Origin: Silene conica | Taxonomy: Eukaryota; Streptophyta; Magnoliopsida; Caryophyllales; Caryophyllaceae | Direction of reading: 5' to 3' | DNA: 64,000 nucleotides | Assembly: GCA_029255685.2 (NCBI GenBank) | Contig: CM055320.2 | Span: forward strand, 13,192,614 to 13,256,613 | Shown here: positions 10,916-22,549 of the stretch, piece after piece | Layout of the letters: every line of letters starts with the position of its first letter | Position numbering within the stretch: position 1 is the stretch's first letter | The notes under the pieces: model-generated | Told to the model about the DNA's origin: nothing | The model's database searches: none | What the model saw: the letters and a program-made list of their open reading frames with translations, nothing else | Program-made: the position numbers and the translations under genes

Positions 10916-13900
10916 CTAATGCCTTGAAATGGCGTCAACGTTGGAACATCCTTTGCTGCTTTGATAAAGTTTAAGAAGACCCAGTGCATCCTCCTTAAAA
11001 GGTTCAATTAGTGTCCTTAAGAATTCCTTCTCAGTTTTGTAGACGACGGTATAAAAGTTGTAGTAAATCTAACAAACCCTTCTCCTTCAGTACCAACAAC
11101 ACGCGATGCCTAGGCACCAGTCGATTCTCAAGGCTCAAACCCATCAACACAGAACGCGTAGCTAAGTAATCGGGCTTGTAACCCAGCTCAGTCATCAAAA
11201 ACCCCAACTTTTTCCTGATATTTTCTTCAGATGTTAGAAGAATTGTAGGATTTCTCCTCATTAATTCAGAAACATCATATTCAGTCCATCCAAAGCTTTT
11301 TAACACCTGACATTTCAAGTCGATTCTCTTCTTAGTAGAAGTAGACAATAAACGCATGCCGTATGTAAACATCCCAGAATTTCGAGGAATCCCTAATTCC
11401 TTCTCAACCCTACCCATTGTATTTTTGAAAAACTCAGTATCCCTGAAATAGGGTCCTGGAAACCGAATAATGTCATTCCGAATAACATTAATATCAAGAC
11501 CACACTCCTTATTCAACAATGCAATATTTGAACTAAGATTTGCCAAAGCAGATGGTGTCATTACTGCCCAAAATTGCCCTGAGATCACAGATAATAGGTT
11601 CCATATCTCTTGATAAAATTGACGGATTCAACGAGATAACAGAAACTAAATCAGAGGCAGAAAACCCATGATATTGGAAAACTTGAAATATGGGTTTTAT
11701 GGTTTGCTCAACATTAGCAGATAAGATTCGAGGGTCGGAAGATACAACCTTTTTGATATGCGTATCATCAAAACCGTGTTGTTTGAAGAAATGAATAACA
11801 GAATTAACATTACCAGAGAATTTGGAGTAATCAGCATGCTTGCTAACAACCTTGGTAGAAATGGATTGAGCTTGTTGATGAGAGAAACCCAGATAATCGA
11901 ATTTTTTGGTGTATTGGGGTTATTTACCCAATTAATTGGGTAAATAGAGTTGTTTTGAAACTAATTGGGGTTGTAGTGTCCACGTGGACATTTTTCGCTT
12001 TTTCTGCCGAATTTAGAGAAAGCCGCTGAGGATATCAACGGCTTTCCCAATTGATTTTTTTTTTACACAGCAACTTACAGGGGGACGAAGAAACGAGAAA
12101 GAGGGAAAGCCGCTACTCTTCTCAGCGGCTTTGCCCAAAATTGAAGATTTTGTGAAAACGCTGAGAAGAACAGCGGCTTGGCGAAGCATCATTTTTGTTT
12201 TTGGACAGAAACTTTACAGGGGCTTTGGAGGTGGGGCAGATTAGAGGGAGAGGGAAATATCAGATTCATTCCCTCTTTCATACTTCCCTTATCATATACT
12301 TCGTATACATATTTATTTGAGTTGTTAGCTTCATAATTTGCGAAATAAAAGACTCGCAATATCGCCGTTCAGCTGAAATTACAACAAAAGCTTTGAGTAT
12401 ACTCTGACTGGAAGCTCTTCCAGCTGAAATTTCAGCCTCGACTCGCCTATTTTCCGCTTATGCCAGTTTAATCTCTATAGCTGAGATTTTGCGAGTCATT
12501 GAGAGGATCTTGTAGGATTGTTCTTTAATGGCTGTACCTGTGTCTTAGTCATGTATGATTTGCGCCGCTTCTTTGCGTACAGCTTGCAAGCTGTACAAGT
12601 TGTATTACTTAGTTAATAATAAGATCAGTAGTTTGGTTGTATGCTCACAAACATCTCACACTAGACTTACTGTTGTACAATAGTTTTTAGCCTATGGCAT
12701 GACATTTATGAAAACGTTTCTCCATTTATCCGTTCCAGAGTGCCATAGCTGGAGCAGAGGGCCAGACTCAAACCATGGAGAAGCCGACTTCTGTAATTCA
12801 GAATGCACCCGGTAAGCTCTAACTGTCTATTATGTTCGTAATACTATTTCCGATCCACAACATCTTTTTGAGGGATGAAATTACTTCTGAAGTACTCCAT
12901 ACTTTGTATCTTACGAGGATGCCTATCAACACCAGCCTAGTAGCTTTTTGCTGGCCCTTGATATTTTTTATTCATTTGCAGGCAAAGAAAAAATCATCAC
13001 AAATTAATGATGGTGGAACTGGACTACCGCCTCGTGACGACGATGGTGGTGGTGACGGAGGTGGCAATTTCAGTGGTGGGTTTTTCTTTTTCGGTTTTCA
13101 GTTTTCGGTTTTCTTACAATATGACACCACAAATGGTTCTACTATGACCCAGAAACCCACACCACAACAACCAAATCTTAATCCATGAATGAAATCGGGT
13201 AATTCACTCCTACTTTATACTATAAGAAATGCAGATGGCCACAGTAAGACCAAAAAACCACGATTAAGTTACAGCATTCTAAACCAAAAAACCAAAACAA
13301 ACAAATCAAAAAGAATATGAAGCTACAATAATCTTAAGATAATATAGATGGATTGCCGTGAAACGAAATGTTGTGTGGTTTCTATAGTTTTGAAGCTACA
13401 ATGTTGTGTGGTTTCTATAGTTTTGAATACTTTTGCAATATCGGTACTTTCTTGTAGAAAATGTTGGTTTTTTTAATATTCCCAGCAAAAACGCCAGCAA
13501 CCTTAGCGGCTTACCCACTTTTTTATTTTTTTTGAAATTTTTCAACAAAACCGCCGTGAACAGTAGCGGCTTCACCCTTTGTCTCAATTACAAACTCCCT
13601 GGAAAATTTCTGCCCACAAAAAAAATTTAGGCTTAGTGAAGCCGCTGAGGTTATCAGCGGCTTTGCTTAAATTCTGCAAAAAAAACGAAAAGTGCCACGT
13701 GGACACTAGAACCCAAAATAGTTTCAACACAACACTAATTACCCAATTAATTGGGTAAATAACACCCATTAACCAAAAAATTCCAGATAATCAACTAAAT
13801 AATTAGTGTAAGATTGATTTGGGGATTTAGGGATTTGAGTAGAGGAATTGGTGGAAAAATGAAGAAGATGTTGAAAATGATGCAGATAAAAATCAGGAAC

Positions 13901-13936
13901 TTGAACACTGAATTTGCAGCAACGCAATCTCAACAT
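10916..13936 (-). pseudogene. mTERF-family organellar gene, disrupted
   Basis: Minus-strand coding begins at ATG 13934-13936 with MLRLRCCKFSVQVPDFYLHH and a Ser-rich stretch, which looks like a mitochondrial targeting peptide. After SYTNYLVDYL the frame is cut by the MULE at 11899-13782 and resumes at 11898 with GFSHQQAQSISTKVVSK, HADYSKF, then the mTERF-type repeats (VIHFFKQHGFDDTHIKKVV, SDPRILSANVEQTIKPIF). A frameshift lies between about 11540 and 11575 (GSNDT / ALANLSSNIALLNKECGL). The central part is clear (RVEKELGIPRNSGMF, LKSFGWTEYDVSELMRRNP, then the PRHRVLLVLKEKGLL motif). A second frameshift near 11060 leads to FYTVVYKTEKEFLRTL and a stop at 10916-10918. Without the insert the protein would be about 375 residues, a normal plant mTERF length. 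mTERF proteins bind organelle nucleic acid and affect transcription or splicing; this copy looks dead. Confidence 0.88.
11899..13782. mobile_element. MULE with long inverted repeats, probable Pack-MULE
   Basis: The element sits in the first part of the mTERF gene and is flanked by a 10-bp duplication CCAGATAATC (11889-11898 and 13783-13792). The ends are inverted over about 110 bp: both begin (G)AATTTTTTGG, share ATTTACCCAATTAATTGGGT, a GTGTCCACGTGG block and a nearby AGCCGCTGA-type hairpin motif. A 9-10-bp duplication plus long inverted repeats is typical of Mutator-like elements. There is no transposase. Inside, 12371-12513 reads STRLFSAYASLISIAEILRV, and 12982-13110, after an acceptor-like TTTGCAG, reads GGDGGGNFSGGFFFFGF. 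Both look like captured exon scraps of a host, perhaps plastid-protein, gene. Confidence 0.85.
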
Positions 13937-14032
13937 CTCTCTTGATATTAATCTTGGTTATTTCAAATGAAAATGTTGAAAATGTCTATATTATGGTGGG
14001 TAAATTAGGTTATCTTTCAATTTAGGGAAGAA

Positions 14033-14303
14033 CTAGTTGTATGCCCCTACAAAAAATGTACGGATCTGATTTTAAAAATTTTCGTAAATATATTGATTAA
14101 TTAGTGCAAATATAATTCAATATGAATTTGAATGAGAAATATATAAATTATCAATTTGGAGGTGATTTTGACTCCAAATAATTGATTTACTAGTATATTG
14201 ATTTTTTTAAAGATTATTATAAACAAACGAAATAAATTTGAATTATATAAAATAGATAAAGAAATTGTATTGTACTTCTATAACTTAACTTTTAAAGAGC
14301 CGA
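14033..14303 (-). mobile_element. Helitron 3' end (minus strand), truncated
   Basis: On the minus strand a hairpin (CCGTACATTTTTTGTAGGGG, plus 14043-14062) is followed by CTAG at 14033-14036, next to T: a Helitron 3' terminus. The 14040-14300 sequence is the inverted, diverged copy of 17640-17981. The copy is cut off at 14304 by another Helitron end. Confidence 0.7.
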
Positions 14304-14331
14304 CTAGTTCTGTCCCTCGTGAAAATCACGG
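14304..14331 (-). mobile_element. Second Helitron 3' terminus (minus strand)
   Basis: On the minus strand the bases read CCCGTGATTTTCACGAGGG, then ACAGAACTAG, with T following. This is a hairpin with one bulge and a terminal CTAG at 14304-14307. The element would extend to the right; its 5' TC end was not found, so only the terminus is annotated. Confidence 0.6.
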
Positions 14332-15090
14332 GCTTGTTATGGACGTCTTTTTTTTTTATTAAAAGTAATGTCTGGCGAGATAGAAGAAATGATGCTTTTT
14401 GAGCTTGGGGACAAAAACGCATGAATACCAAAAGGCGAAAGCGGGTGATATTGTAATATCAAACGACAAATGAGATTTTTTAAAAATGAAAAAATATAAA
14501 AGTCGTTGTTATCTCTAATTTGCAGGTCACCCTTAAGAGAATACTACACTACGCAATGAGCTACGTAATATCAAAGAGACACTTAAAGGTTTGGACTCGT
14601 TTCTTTGCACAATTGTTTGTCTTTCAAGCTCATCTACTCGCCTTCTCCTGCATGTTTCATACAGAGTTTTTCATTTGCAAGCTCTATTCCATATTTCGGT
14701 ATATTTTTTTTCCTTATTGCTACCACATGGAAGGGAAAAAAAAGAAATATTATTCTGTATAACAACTACCAAATGAACTTTGGAGAAAATAAAAAACTCA
14801 ACAATGAAATATTCATATTATAACAAAAATATATCAAAAGCTTCAAAAAAGACGGATACTTAGCTAATGTTTCGACTATCTCTCATCCATTTTATGACGT
14901 TGTCATGTGCTACGAATGCTTTATAAATTGTACACGAATGAACCCTACAAATAAAAATAATATATGTCAGAAAACGCATGAAAATATATGTCAACAAAAT
15001 CATAAAGTAGACGGGGAAAAAAAAGAACGACAACAATTTTAGCATTCGGTAATACTCAATCGATTATTTTTTCACAATGTTTAGTCATGC
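14332..15090. other. AT-rich DNA, probably Helitron interior
   Basis: No gene seen. It lies on the interior side of the minus-strand Helitron terminus at 14304 and may belong to that element. Confidence 0.35.
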
Positions 15091-15093
15091 TTA

Positions 15094-15374
15094 GGGGTCG
15101 TTTGTTTACCCACTAAAAAACGTAGTAATTTAAATTCACGTGAATTGCAAAATTGACCTTTTGTTTGGTTACCCTAGTTTACATAAATTTGAAGTCCCCA
15201 TGAATTGCAATACATTCATAATGGAGGAAGTGACTTACCTAGGCTCCCCTAGGTAAATGGTAATGCCTACATGAATTGCACTTCCTACCAGACAACCAAA
15301 CAATAGTTTCTAGTTCACATGAATTCTAAAATTATGTGTTTTACGACTTCCTAGGCATGCAACAAAACGACTCC
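15094..15374. mobile_element. PIF/Harbinger MITE
   Basis: The 281-bp element begins GGGGTCGTTTGTTTACCCA and ends CAACAAAACGACTCC. TTA flanks both sides (15091-15093, 15375-15377). The inside carries CACATGAATT / AATTCACGTG pairs, as in the MITE at 4261, so the two are distant relatives. It is noncoding. Confidence 0.8.
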
Positions 15375-15377
15375 TTA

Positions 15378-16005
15378 TTCTTTTTGCATGATGACATCAA
15401 TCTCAAACTCATGAAAAGAGTTTAAATATTACTACTAATAAATACTCGTAATTAAGTAATACTCTATTTACAATAATAGTTCAAAAATTTTAAGTTATTA
15501 AGGGGATGAAAAGAGAAATGATCTAAAAGAAATTAATTGGACTAACATAAGATCCGGAAGGTTGAAGGATTGTCCGCATTGAAATCCATTCATTTAAAGC
15601 ATTAGTTTGCGATAAGAATGAATATTTTAATTTACAAAAGGAAAAGTGTGGAATTATTGTCATATGTCGAAAAGGTGCAACGTGACATGTAGTATCGCTT
15701 AGCATGCTTTTCTTTTTTTATAATATTGTATAGATAGATAAATTTCTTATATAAAGTTGACATATGGTAATGTTTTTCCTATTTATGTTACCTTTGAGGA
15801 CCTTAGTTTAATATTAACATGCTCTATTACAAAAACAATCAACTAAAATGTCAATTTTAATTAAAAAATATGAAACTTGGATTATAATTTGTACATATTA
15901 TTTCATTAACAAATGAAATATCTATTATACAAAATTAATTTAAGAATAATGATGATATAATAACATTTATTGTACTAAATTTTAGTAAAGTCTATGTATC
16001 CCTTA
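15378..16005. other. AT-rich DNA, nothing recognised
   Basis: No gene or paired element end seen. Confidence 0.4.
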
Positions 16006-16897
16006 TCTATAAAAGGAAGGTCTTTTCCAGGCTTGTGATTGGCCGGAATTTTTACTTTTTAATTTTTTTTTTTACACATTAACCAACCCCACTCTCACCA
16101 CTTACTCTCTCAACAATTAATTACCCTCTCTCCTCATTTCTTATTATTTTTCATATACATATTCATATGTTAAAAAACTTATGATAAAAAAAATTAATCA
16201 CATTCAACCTTACCATAAAAGAAAATTTTAAAAAAATCGGAAATCTATATAGGGGACAACAAATTTTAATAAAAAAAAATTACAATTCCGGAAAATTAAC
16301 CTCTTGGATACCTTGACAATTAAAACTAAATTAGAATTTTTGTATGAACGGTTTCATACTCTCATACCATAAGACGATCAACATATATAAAAAGAAAAAT
16401 CGTTTATTAGCACTGAAAGAACAACTTTTTATATGAGACCGTATTACTCTGTAATTTGTGACAATTAAAATGTATAAAAACAAATTTATATACTATATAA
16501 ACATATACATTAAATTTAAGACGAGGCCCAAATTTTAAGATGTTAATGAAAAATAAATCCTAAAAATATCTATATTTCCAAAAAAATGAAAAAAAAGGTC
16601 ACTATTTAATCAAAAGTGGTCACTACGTATCAAAATGTGATCACTTTCCTACTGGTCGCATGTGCGACCGTCGTAAAGTAGAATTTTGCGAAATGGTAAA
16701 TTAAGGCTACATAAAATAATACGAGTAATAATTATTATTAGGTGATATTGTCGACTCATGCATCTATATCGATCCATGTTTTTATGGTTGTCTATTAGTA
16801 GCCCAAAATATATATTTTTACAAGCTCAGAAATAGTTGGGGTCAACAAAAATATACAATGTCGTTTTATTATATACGGTTTTAGCTTAAATCGCTTA
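16006..16897 (+). mobile_element. Helitron 5' part
   Basis: A Helitron-type 5' end TCTATAAAAGGAAGG follows a host A at 16005. The next bases (TTTTCCAGGCTTGTGATTGG, then a CACTCTCACCAC tract) run parallel to the 5' ends at 16898 and 19970. No matching 3' hairpin occurs before the next 5' end at 16898, so this looks like the left part of an element interrupted by the second one. Confidence 0.55.
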
Positions 16898-17981
16898 TCA
16901 ATAAAAGGAACAACTTTTCCTGTTTTTTCATTGGTTGCTTAATTTTAGGAAATTAAAACCCCTTTCTCGCCAGGTCCCACCACTCACACAAAGAGCTTTA
17001 ATTTTTCTTCATTTTACTTTTCTCCATTTAACATTCTAAAGTTACAAATAATTTTTATCTCCATAATAAAAAAAAAACAACTTTACTCCAAATTCGAAAA
17101 TAAAAAAATCACTAAAATTCTACCCAGAAACATAAAATTCAACAATATTAAAAAAAGTTGGACAATTAGAAGTAAGTAACAAATATTTAGAGGTATGAAA
17201 AACGAAAAAACTATACAAAGGGTTAAAAATTAACAAACATACGTATATCTAAAAAAATGAAAAAAATACACGAGGAGATAAAAATTAACAAAAAAACGTA
17301 AATTAAAAAAATGAAAGAAACGTAGATCAAAGATTTTTGAATAAGATCAAATAAACCTAACCCATAAAATTAAAAAAATGAAAAAAATACACGAGGAGAT
17401 AAAAATTAACAAAAAAACGTAGATTAAAAAATGAAAGAAACGCAGATCAATTTTTTTTTAATAAGATCAAATAAACCCAACCCATTAAATTAACAAAAAA
17501 AATATAAATTTACGATTTTTAATAAAATATAACAACCTTCGAGAATTAGTCAATTAAAACTACGTTAACATCGAGTAAAAAGATGGTCTTAATAACAATA
17601 CATTATTATTTTCTTTATAAAATCATCAACAAATTTTAAGAGACTGCTATTAAAAAATATTTCTATCATTTTACTTTCATTTAGAGAGTAAATTCTTTAA
17701 AAGGTAAGATATAGAAATACAATACAATTTCTTTATCTATTTTATATGGTTCAATTTTATTTCATAATGTCATGATTATTTATTTCAATTTATATAATCA
17801 GTAAAAAAAAATTTAATTATACCAGTAAATCAATTATTTGAAGTCAAAATCATCCTCGAATTCATAATTTATATATTTCTCATTTAAGTTCATATTAAAT
17901 TATATTTGTACTACTTTTTTAATATATTTACGAAATTTTTAGAAATAGACCCGTACATTTTTTGTACGGGAATAAAACTAG
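16898..17981 (+). mobile_element. Non-autonomous Helitron, 1.08 kb
   Basis: It begins TCAATAAAAGGAAC after a host A (16897), and ends with a perfect 8-bp hairpin (CCCGTACA, loop TTTTT, TGTACGGG; 17950-17970), then AATAAAA and CTAG at 17978-17981, followed by T. There is no inverted repeat at the ends and no target duplication, as expected for Helitrons. It has no Rep/helicase gene, so it depends on an autonomous partner. Confidence 0.8.
17251..17491. repeat. Tandem duplication of about 120 bp inside the Helitron
   Basis: The stretch ATACACGAGGAGATAAAAAT ... CGTAGATTAAAAAATGAAAG ... CAAATAAACC(C/T)AACCCAT occurs twice head to tail (about 17251-17370 and 17371-17491), with few differences. Confidence 0.85.
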
Positions 17982-18093
17982 TATATGTAGAAGGGTAGTT
18001 TAGTAATTGTTTGTGAGGTGAGGTGTCATCATAATATGCTAAAAATTTAAAATACTTGATAATAAGGCACTCAACATGCCTTTTAATATCTTA

Positions 18094-19161
18094 TCTATAT
18101 AATTACTAAATCATTTCAGAAGCCCTCGACGTGCCACGTCATCAATGCAATTGTGATTTTTTTATTTTTTTTAATTCTTTCAGGTGGGTCCCGCAATTTC
18201 TTTTATGAATTTCCTAGGAAATAACCGCCTGAAAATATAAATATATACCTGATATCGTAGTTTAAGAAATATTACGTAACATTTTTTATATAAATTCGTA
18301 GACATGAAATTTTACGAAAAACTCGTGTAAAATTGTGTAATTCATTTGCACAACTATTTTGATTTTACAAAAATAAACCGTAAATTTTACGTAATGATTA
18401 ATAACGGGATTGAATATACATGTGGATAATTAATAATTTGCACAACTGTTTTAACATTAAAACGGTTTATGGTATTAAAATTTTAGAATAAACCGCTATT
18501 TCATTTATGAATTTCCTGAGAAATAACCGTCTGAAATTCTAAATAAATACCTGATAACGTAGTTTAAGAAATATTACGTAACATTTTTTATATAAATTCA
18601 TAAACATGAAATTTTAATTTCTGGCAAGTGTATACCTGTTAAATATACCGGTGCATTTTTGAAATCGAAAAAAAAGCGACAATACTAAATTTAAAAACAA
18701 AATTGAGTAAAGTTAAAAAATTTCTATAAATAATTACAATACACAATATATCGATATATTATATCGATGTTCTTAAAAGTATACCGGTTAAATATACCCG
18801 TGCATTTTTGCAATCGAAAAAAAACCGACAATACTAAATTAAAAAAACAATAAAAATAACATAATATTAATATAACAGCCAATAATAGTGTACAAATTTA
18901 TATATTTTGCGAAATCAAATCATAAACATAACGGTACTAAATAAACCTTGAAATAACATATATATCGATTTAAAAAAAACAATAAAAGAATGGAGATATA
19001 AATACCATTATTATTATCATGTGCATTTTAACGTATTATCAATATAATAGAAATTAAATGCACAATATTTACGTATTATTGACACTATTCGGTAATATTA
19101 ATTATTCACCATATTTTTTCTAAAAATATACCCGTGCAATTTTGCACGGGTTTAACACTAG
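18094..19161 (+). mobile_element. Non-autonomous Helitron, complete ends, 1.07 kb
   Basis: It begins TCTATATAATTACTAAATC after host A at 18093, and ends with a perfect hairpin CCCGTGCA-ATTT-TGCACGGG (19131-19150), then TTTAACA and CTAG at 19158-19161, followed by host T. Insertion between A and T fits the Helitron rule. Inside are direct repeats: a unit around GTAGTTTAAGAAATATTACG at about 18239 and 18540, and one around AAATATACCCGTGCATTTTT at about 18650 and 18790. Copies of the terminal CCCGTGCA motif are thus repeated inside. No coding region. Confidence 0.85.
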
Positions 19162-19179
19162 TTATATATAGATTTTAGA

Positions 19180-19970
19180 ATGCTAATTTTAAAGAGCCAA
19201 TCACAATCTCGTAAAATATTTATAAAAAAATGTTTTTGATGGTGGGTGTGGAGGGAGAAGAAAAGTCATTTAGAATGCTAATTTTAAAGAGCCAATCACA
19301 ATCTCGTAAAATTTTTATAAAAAATTGTTGATGATTTTATATAGAAAATAATAATGTATTGTTATTAAGACCATCTTTTTACCCCATGTTAATATTGTTA
19401 TATCCTAGTTTTAATTAAGTAATTCTTGAGGGTTGTTATATTTTCTCGAAAATAGTAAATTTATATTTTTTGTTAATTTAATGGATTTGGTTTATTTGAC
19501 CTTATTCGAAAATCTTTGATCTACGTTTCTTTCATTTTTTAATCTACCTTTTTTGTTGATTTTTATCTTCTCTTGTATTCTTTTTATTTTTTTAGACATA
19601 CGTTTTTTTGTTAATTTTTAATTCTTTGTATAATTTTTGTTCCTTTTTTATACCTCTATATGACTATTTTAATTTTTTGTTTAAATGTATGTTACTTACT
19701 TCTAATTGTCCAACTTGTTTTTAATATTGTTGAATTTTATGTTTTTGGGTAGAATTTTAGTGATTTTTTTATTTTCGAATTTGGAGTAAAGTTGGTTTTT
19801 TTATTATGCGGATAAAAATTATTTGTAACTTTAGAATGTTAAATGGAGAAAAACAAAATTAAGAAAAATTAAAACTCTATGTATAAGTGGTGGGACAGGA
19901 TGAGAAAGAAGGTTTTTTTAGCTTACTAACAACCAATGAAAATGCAAGAAAAAAATATTTCTTTTATAGA
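19180..19970 (-). mobile_element. Helitron, minus strand, inverted relative of 16898-17981
   Basis: On the minus strand it begins at 19970 with TCTATAAAAGAAATA (host A opposite 19971) and runs left through sequence that parallels 16898-17640, including TTTTCATTGGTTG, a CCCACCACT tract and GAAAGAAACGTAGATC. Near its left end a 45-bp unit with AAAGAGCCAATCACAATCTC is duplicated (about 19185 and 19275). Its 3' hairpin is missing, next to the Helitron ending at 19161, so it is incomplete. Confidence 0.65.
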
Positions 19971-19971
19971 T

Positions 19972-21036
19972 AAGGGATTAGAGGTTTGGTTGTTTCCGAG
20001 TCTTAATGCTATTTTTGTGGATCAGAAATTTGATAGTAAAATATTCGTTTTCATATTTTTTGTTCAATTTAAATAATATTTTTTCCCCAAAATTAGCATT
20101 TAAAAGTAAAAGAGTCATCTTCATAATAATATTCTTTCCAGATTTTTTTGGATAGTAAAATAGTAGTTTTCATTTTTTTAGTTAAAATAATATTCTTTCC
20201 AGATTTTTTTGCATAATATAATAGTAATTTTCATTTTTTTTAGTTAAAATTTGTTCTTTATTAAGTTCAACAAAAAATCTATTTTTTGGGTTGATACTGG
20301 ATTATTGTTTTTTCGGTATATATTTCCAGTTTTTTTGGGCTCATACAGGATTTTTGTTTTATTTTTATGATGATATATTGGTGTAATGTGATCATTTTGA
20401 TAATATCGGACGGTTTTTTGTGCTGGTTTTTTGTTTTTCCAATATACGAGTTTTTTATATATTGGATCGTTGTATATCGTATTTTAACTTGTTTGATATT
20501 TTAATTTGTATTTTATTTGGTTGGAAAATAAAATGTGACTAATTATTTGTGCAGTTTCAAATTTTTTCTGTTTTGGTTTTACTTTTTGGATTATCGTATT
20601 TTATTGGACTGTTATATATTGCTTTTTAAATATTCAATTAACAATAATTTGAACATATCGTACTTTATTATGATAATGACGAAATGTACTATTGCAATCA
20701 ATTAAGTAAATATAAATAGTAATGACGAAAGATCAGAATACAGAATCACAGATTGAAATAAATTACGGAACAAAATCGATTAAGTAAATAGAAATAGTAA
20801 TGAGGAAAGATCAGATTACGGAATTACGGATTAATATTATTTACGGAACATAATTATGGAACAAAATTATTAATTCTGGAGGGAATATACGCATGGAATT
20901 ATGGAATAGAAATATTTCTGAATATAAGGAGGGAATACGCAGGGAAATTAATTCATTGTAAAACATGGTGGGGCCATAATTTCCCTAATTTAAGGGATCA
21001 ATCAGAAGCTTAGAAAATCTACTCCTTTTATAGAGA
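19972..21036 (-). mobile_element. AT-rich stretch with a Helitron-type 5' end at 21036
   Basis: On the minus strand the right edge reads A then TCTCTATAAAAGGAG, similar to the other Helitron 5' ends nearby. Sequence to the left is T-rich with poly-T runs and a duplicated 'aagtaaatataaatagtaatga' type segment near 20700-20800. I found no 3' hairpin inside, so the left limit is unknown. Confidence 0.4.
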
Positions 21037-21086
21037 TAGATGTGACATGGTACCCCTCAATTGACTTTGTACACGGCTAAAACATA

Positions 21087-21382
21087 CTCCCTCCATTTTT
21101 ATCCAAATAACAACTTTGTTTTTTCAAGTTTGGCAACGCACGTTTTATGTGCTTAATATCTTTAGCTACGTATTTGTAAAAATTATAAAAGTTATATATT
21201 TTAAATGTTCTCGTAAAGACGAATTAAACAAGACCACACATAATATATTTTTTCTTATGTATTGAGAGAAAATTGAGATTAAAGGTTGATTTATGAATAA
21301 TGTACAGAAAATTGAGATTAAAGGTTAATTTATGAATAATGTACATAAAGTAAAGTTGTTATTTGGATAAAAATGGAGGGAG
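21087..21382. mobile_element. Stowaway MITE
   Basis: Ends CTCCCTCCATTTTTATCC and the exact inverse ending GGAGGGAG, with TA on both sides (21085-21086, 21383-21384). These are the Tc1/mariner-derived Stowaway features. Size 296 bp, noncoding; an internal 40-bp segment (AAAATTGAGATTAAAGGTT) is duplicated. Confidence 0.93.
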
Positions 21383-21588
21383 TACAAAAACTCTTGCGGA
21401 GGACGGATACTATCCGTCACCAAGGTGAGGACGGATATTATCCCTCACAACAAAACAACTGAGAGGACAACTGAGAGTAAATGAAGCATTTAATGGTCGT
21501 CCCACTTGCATTTTATAAGAGGGACACTATCAGTCTTCAGCTTGTGACGGATAGTATCCATCTAATATGAGAATTTTTGTAAAACATA

Positions 21589-21849
21589 CTTCTTCCATTC
21601 AAATCCAATCTACCACTTTCAATTTTACACACTATTCATGAGTAAGCATTCAACTTCGATTTCCGCTCAATGTATAAGTTAAAATATACTCATGTGGGAT
21701 CTTGCTGTTTGATTCGTCTTTACGAGAACATTAAAAATATCTAATTTTTATAATTTTCACAAATAGGTAGCTAACGATATTTACCACGTAAAACACGCGT
21801 TGGCAAATGTGAAAAAATAAAGTGGTAGAGTGGATTTGAATGGAGGAAG
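21589..21849. mobile_element. Stowaway-like MITE, second family
   Basis: Ends CTTCTTCCATTCAAATCC and its near inverse ending GGATTTGAATGGAGGAAG, with TA on both sides (21587-21588, 21850-21851). Size 261 bp, noncoding. The internal ends carry ACCACTTT / AAAGTGGT. Confidence 0.88.
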
Positions 21850-21904
21850 TATATGATAGTCCTAATCGTTGTCAGCATCACCAAGACCCTATTTTTTTGC
21901 TTAT

Positions 21905-22357
21905 TTTTAGACCTGATCATGGGCGGGGTTGGGTCGGGTTAGGGTCGGGCCTGTGCTAAATAAACGGTCCAAGTGCATGGGTCGGGCCGGGCCGGAAAGG
22001 TGGGCATATTTTTTGGCCAAGGCCCATAATTGTTCGGACTATAATGAGCCTCGGGCCAGAATGGGCCAAAACGGGCCAAAATAATACCATACAAAACAAT
22101 CAACAAAATGGATATGTGAACAAACTATTAGCAACAAAATAATTCTTTCAAGTCTTAGGTGTTTCATTTCTACTCTTTTGCTCAGGAGAACAATACCGTA
22201 GTACGAGACCTGTCAAACGGGTCGAACGAGCGGGTTATGGGTCGGGTAGTTACAGGTTCGGGTAAAATACGGGTCGGTTTTATTTCGGGTCGGGTAAAAT
22301 ATGGGTCAAGTGAATACGGGTTCCAAATCGGGTTCGGGTTAAAAAAACGGGTCAATT
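21905..22357. mobile_element. GGGTCGGG-rich subterminal DNA of hAT-like elements, partial
   Basis: Two blocks, 21905-22080 and 22203-22357, start GACCTGATCATGGGC and GACCTGTCAAACGGG and are dense in GGGTCGGGT and CGGGCC motifs. Such blocks are usual next to the ends of plant hAT-like elements. No matching inverted end or target duplication could be paired, so both are probably truncated. Confidence 0.4.
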
Positions 22358-22549
22358 AACATCGTTTTCTCGCATTTTTAAAAACTTCTTTGATATCGTA
22401 TTTCCTATCATTTTTACGTTTTCTCTTCTCTTGTTCGCCTTAGTGAACTTAATTGTCACCATTCTCGCCATCACCACCAACATCACCAAAGTTATCGTTA
22501 TCATCAGCCTCACTAACTCGCAAAGTACACCAGCGAAACTCAAATAAGA

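Noticed and set aside
13021-13188. GGDGGGNFSGGFFFFGF frame as an independent small gene
   Set aside because: It lies inside the MULE, has no good start codon in context and reads better as a captured exon scrap.
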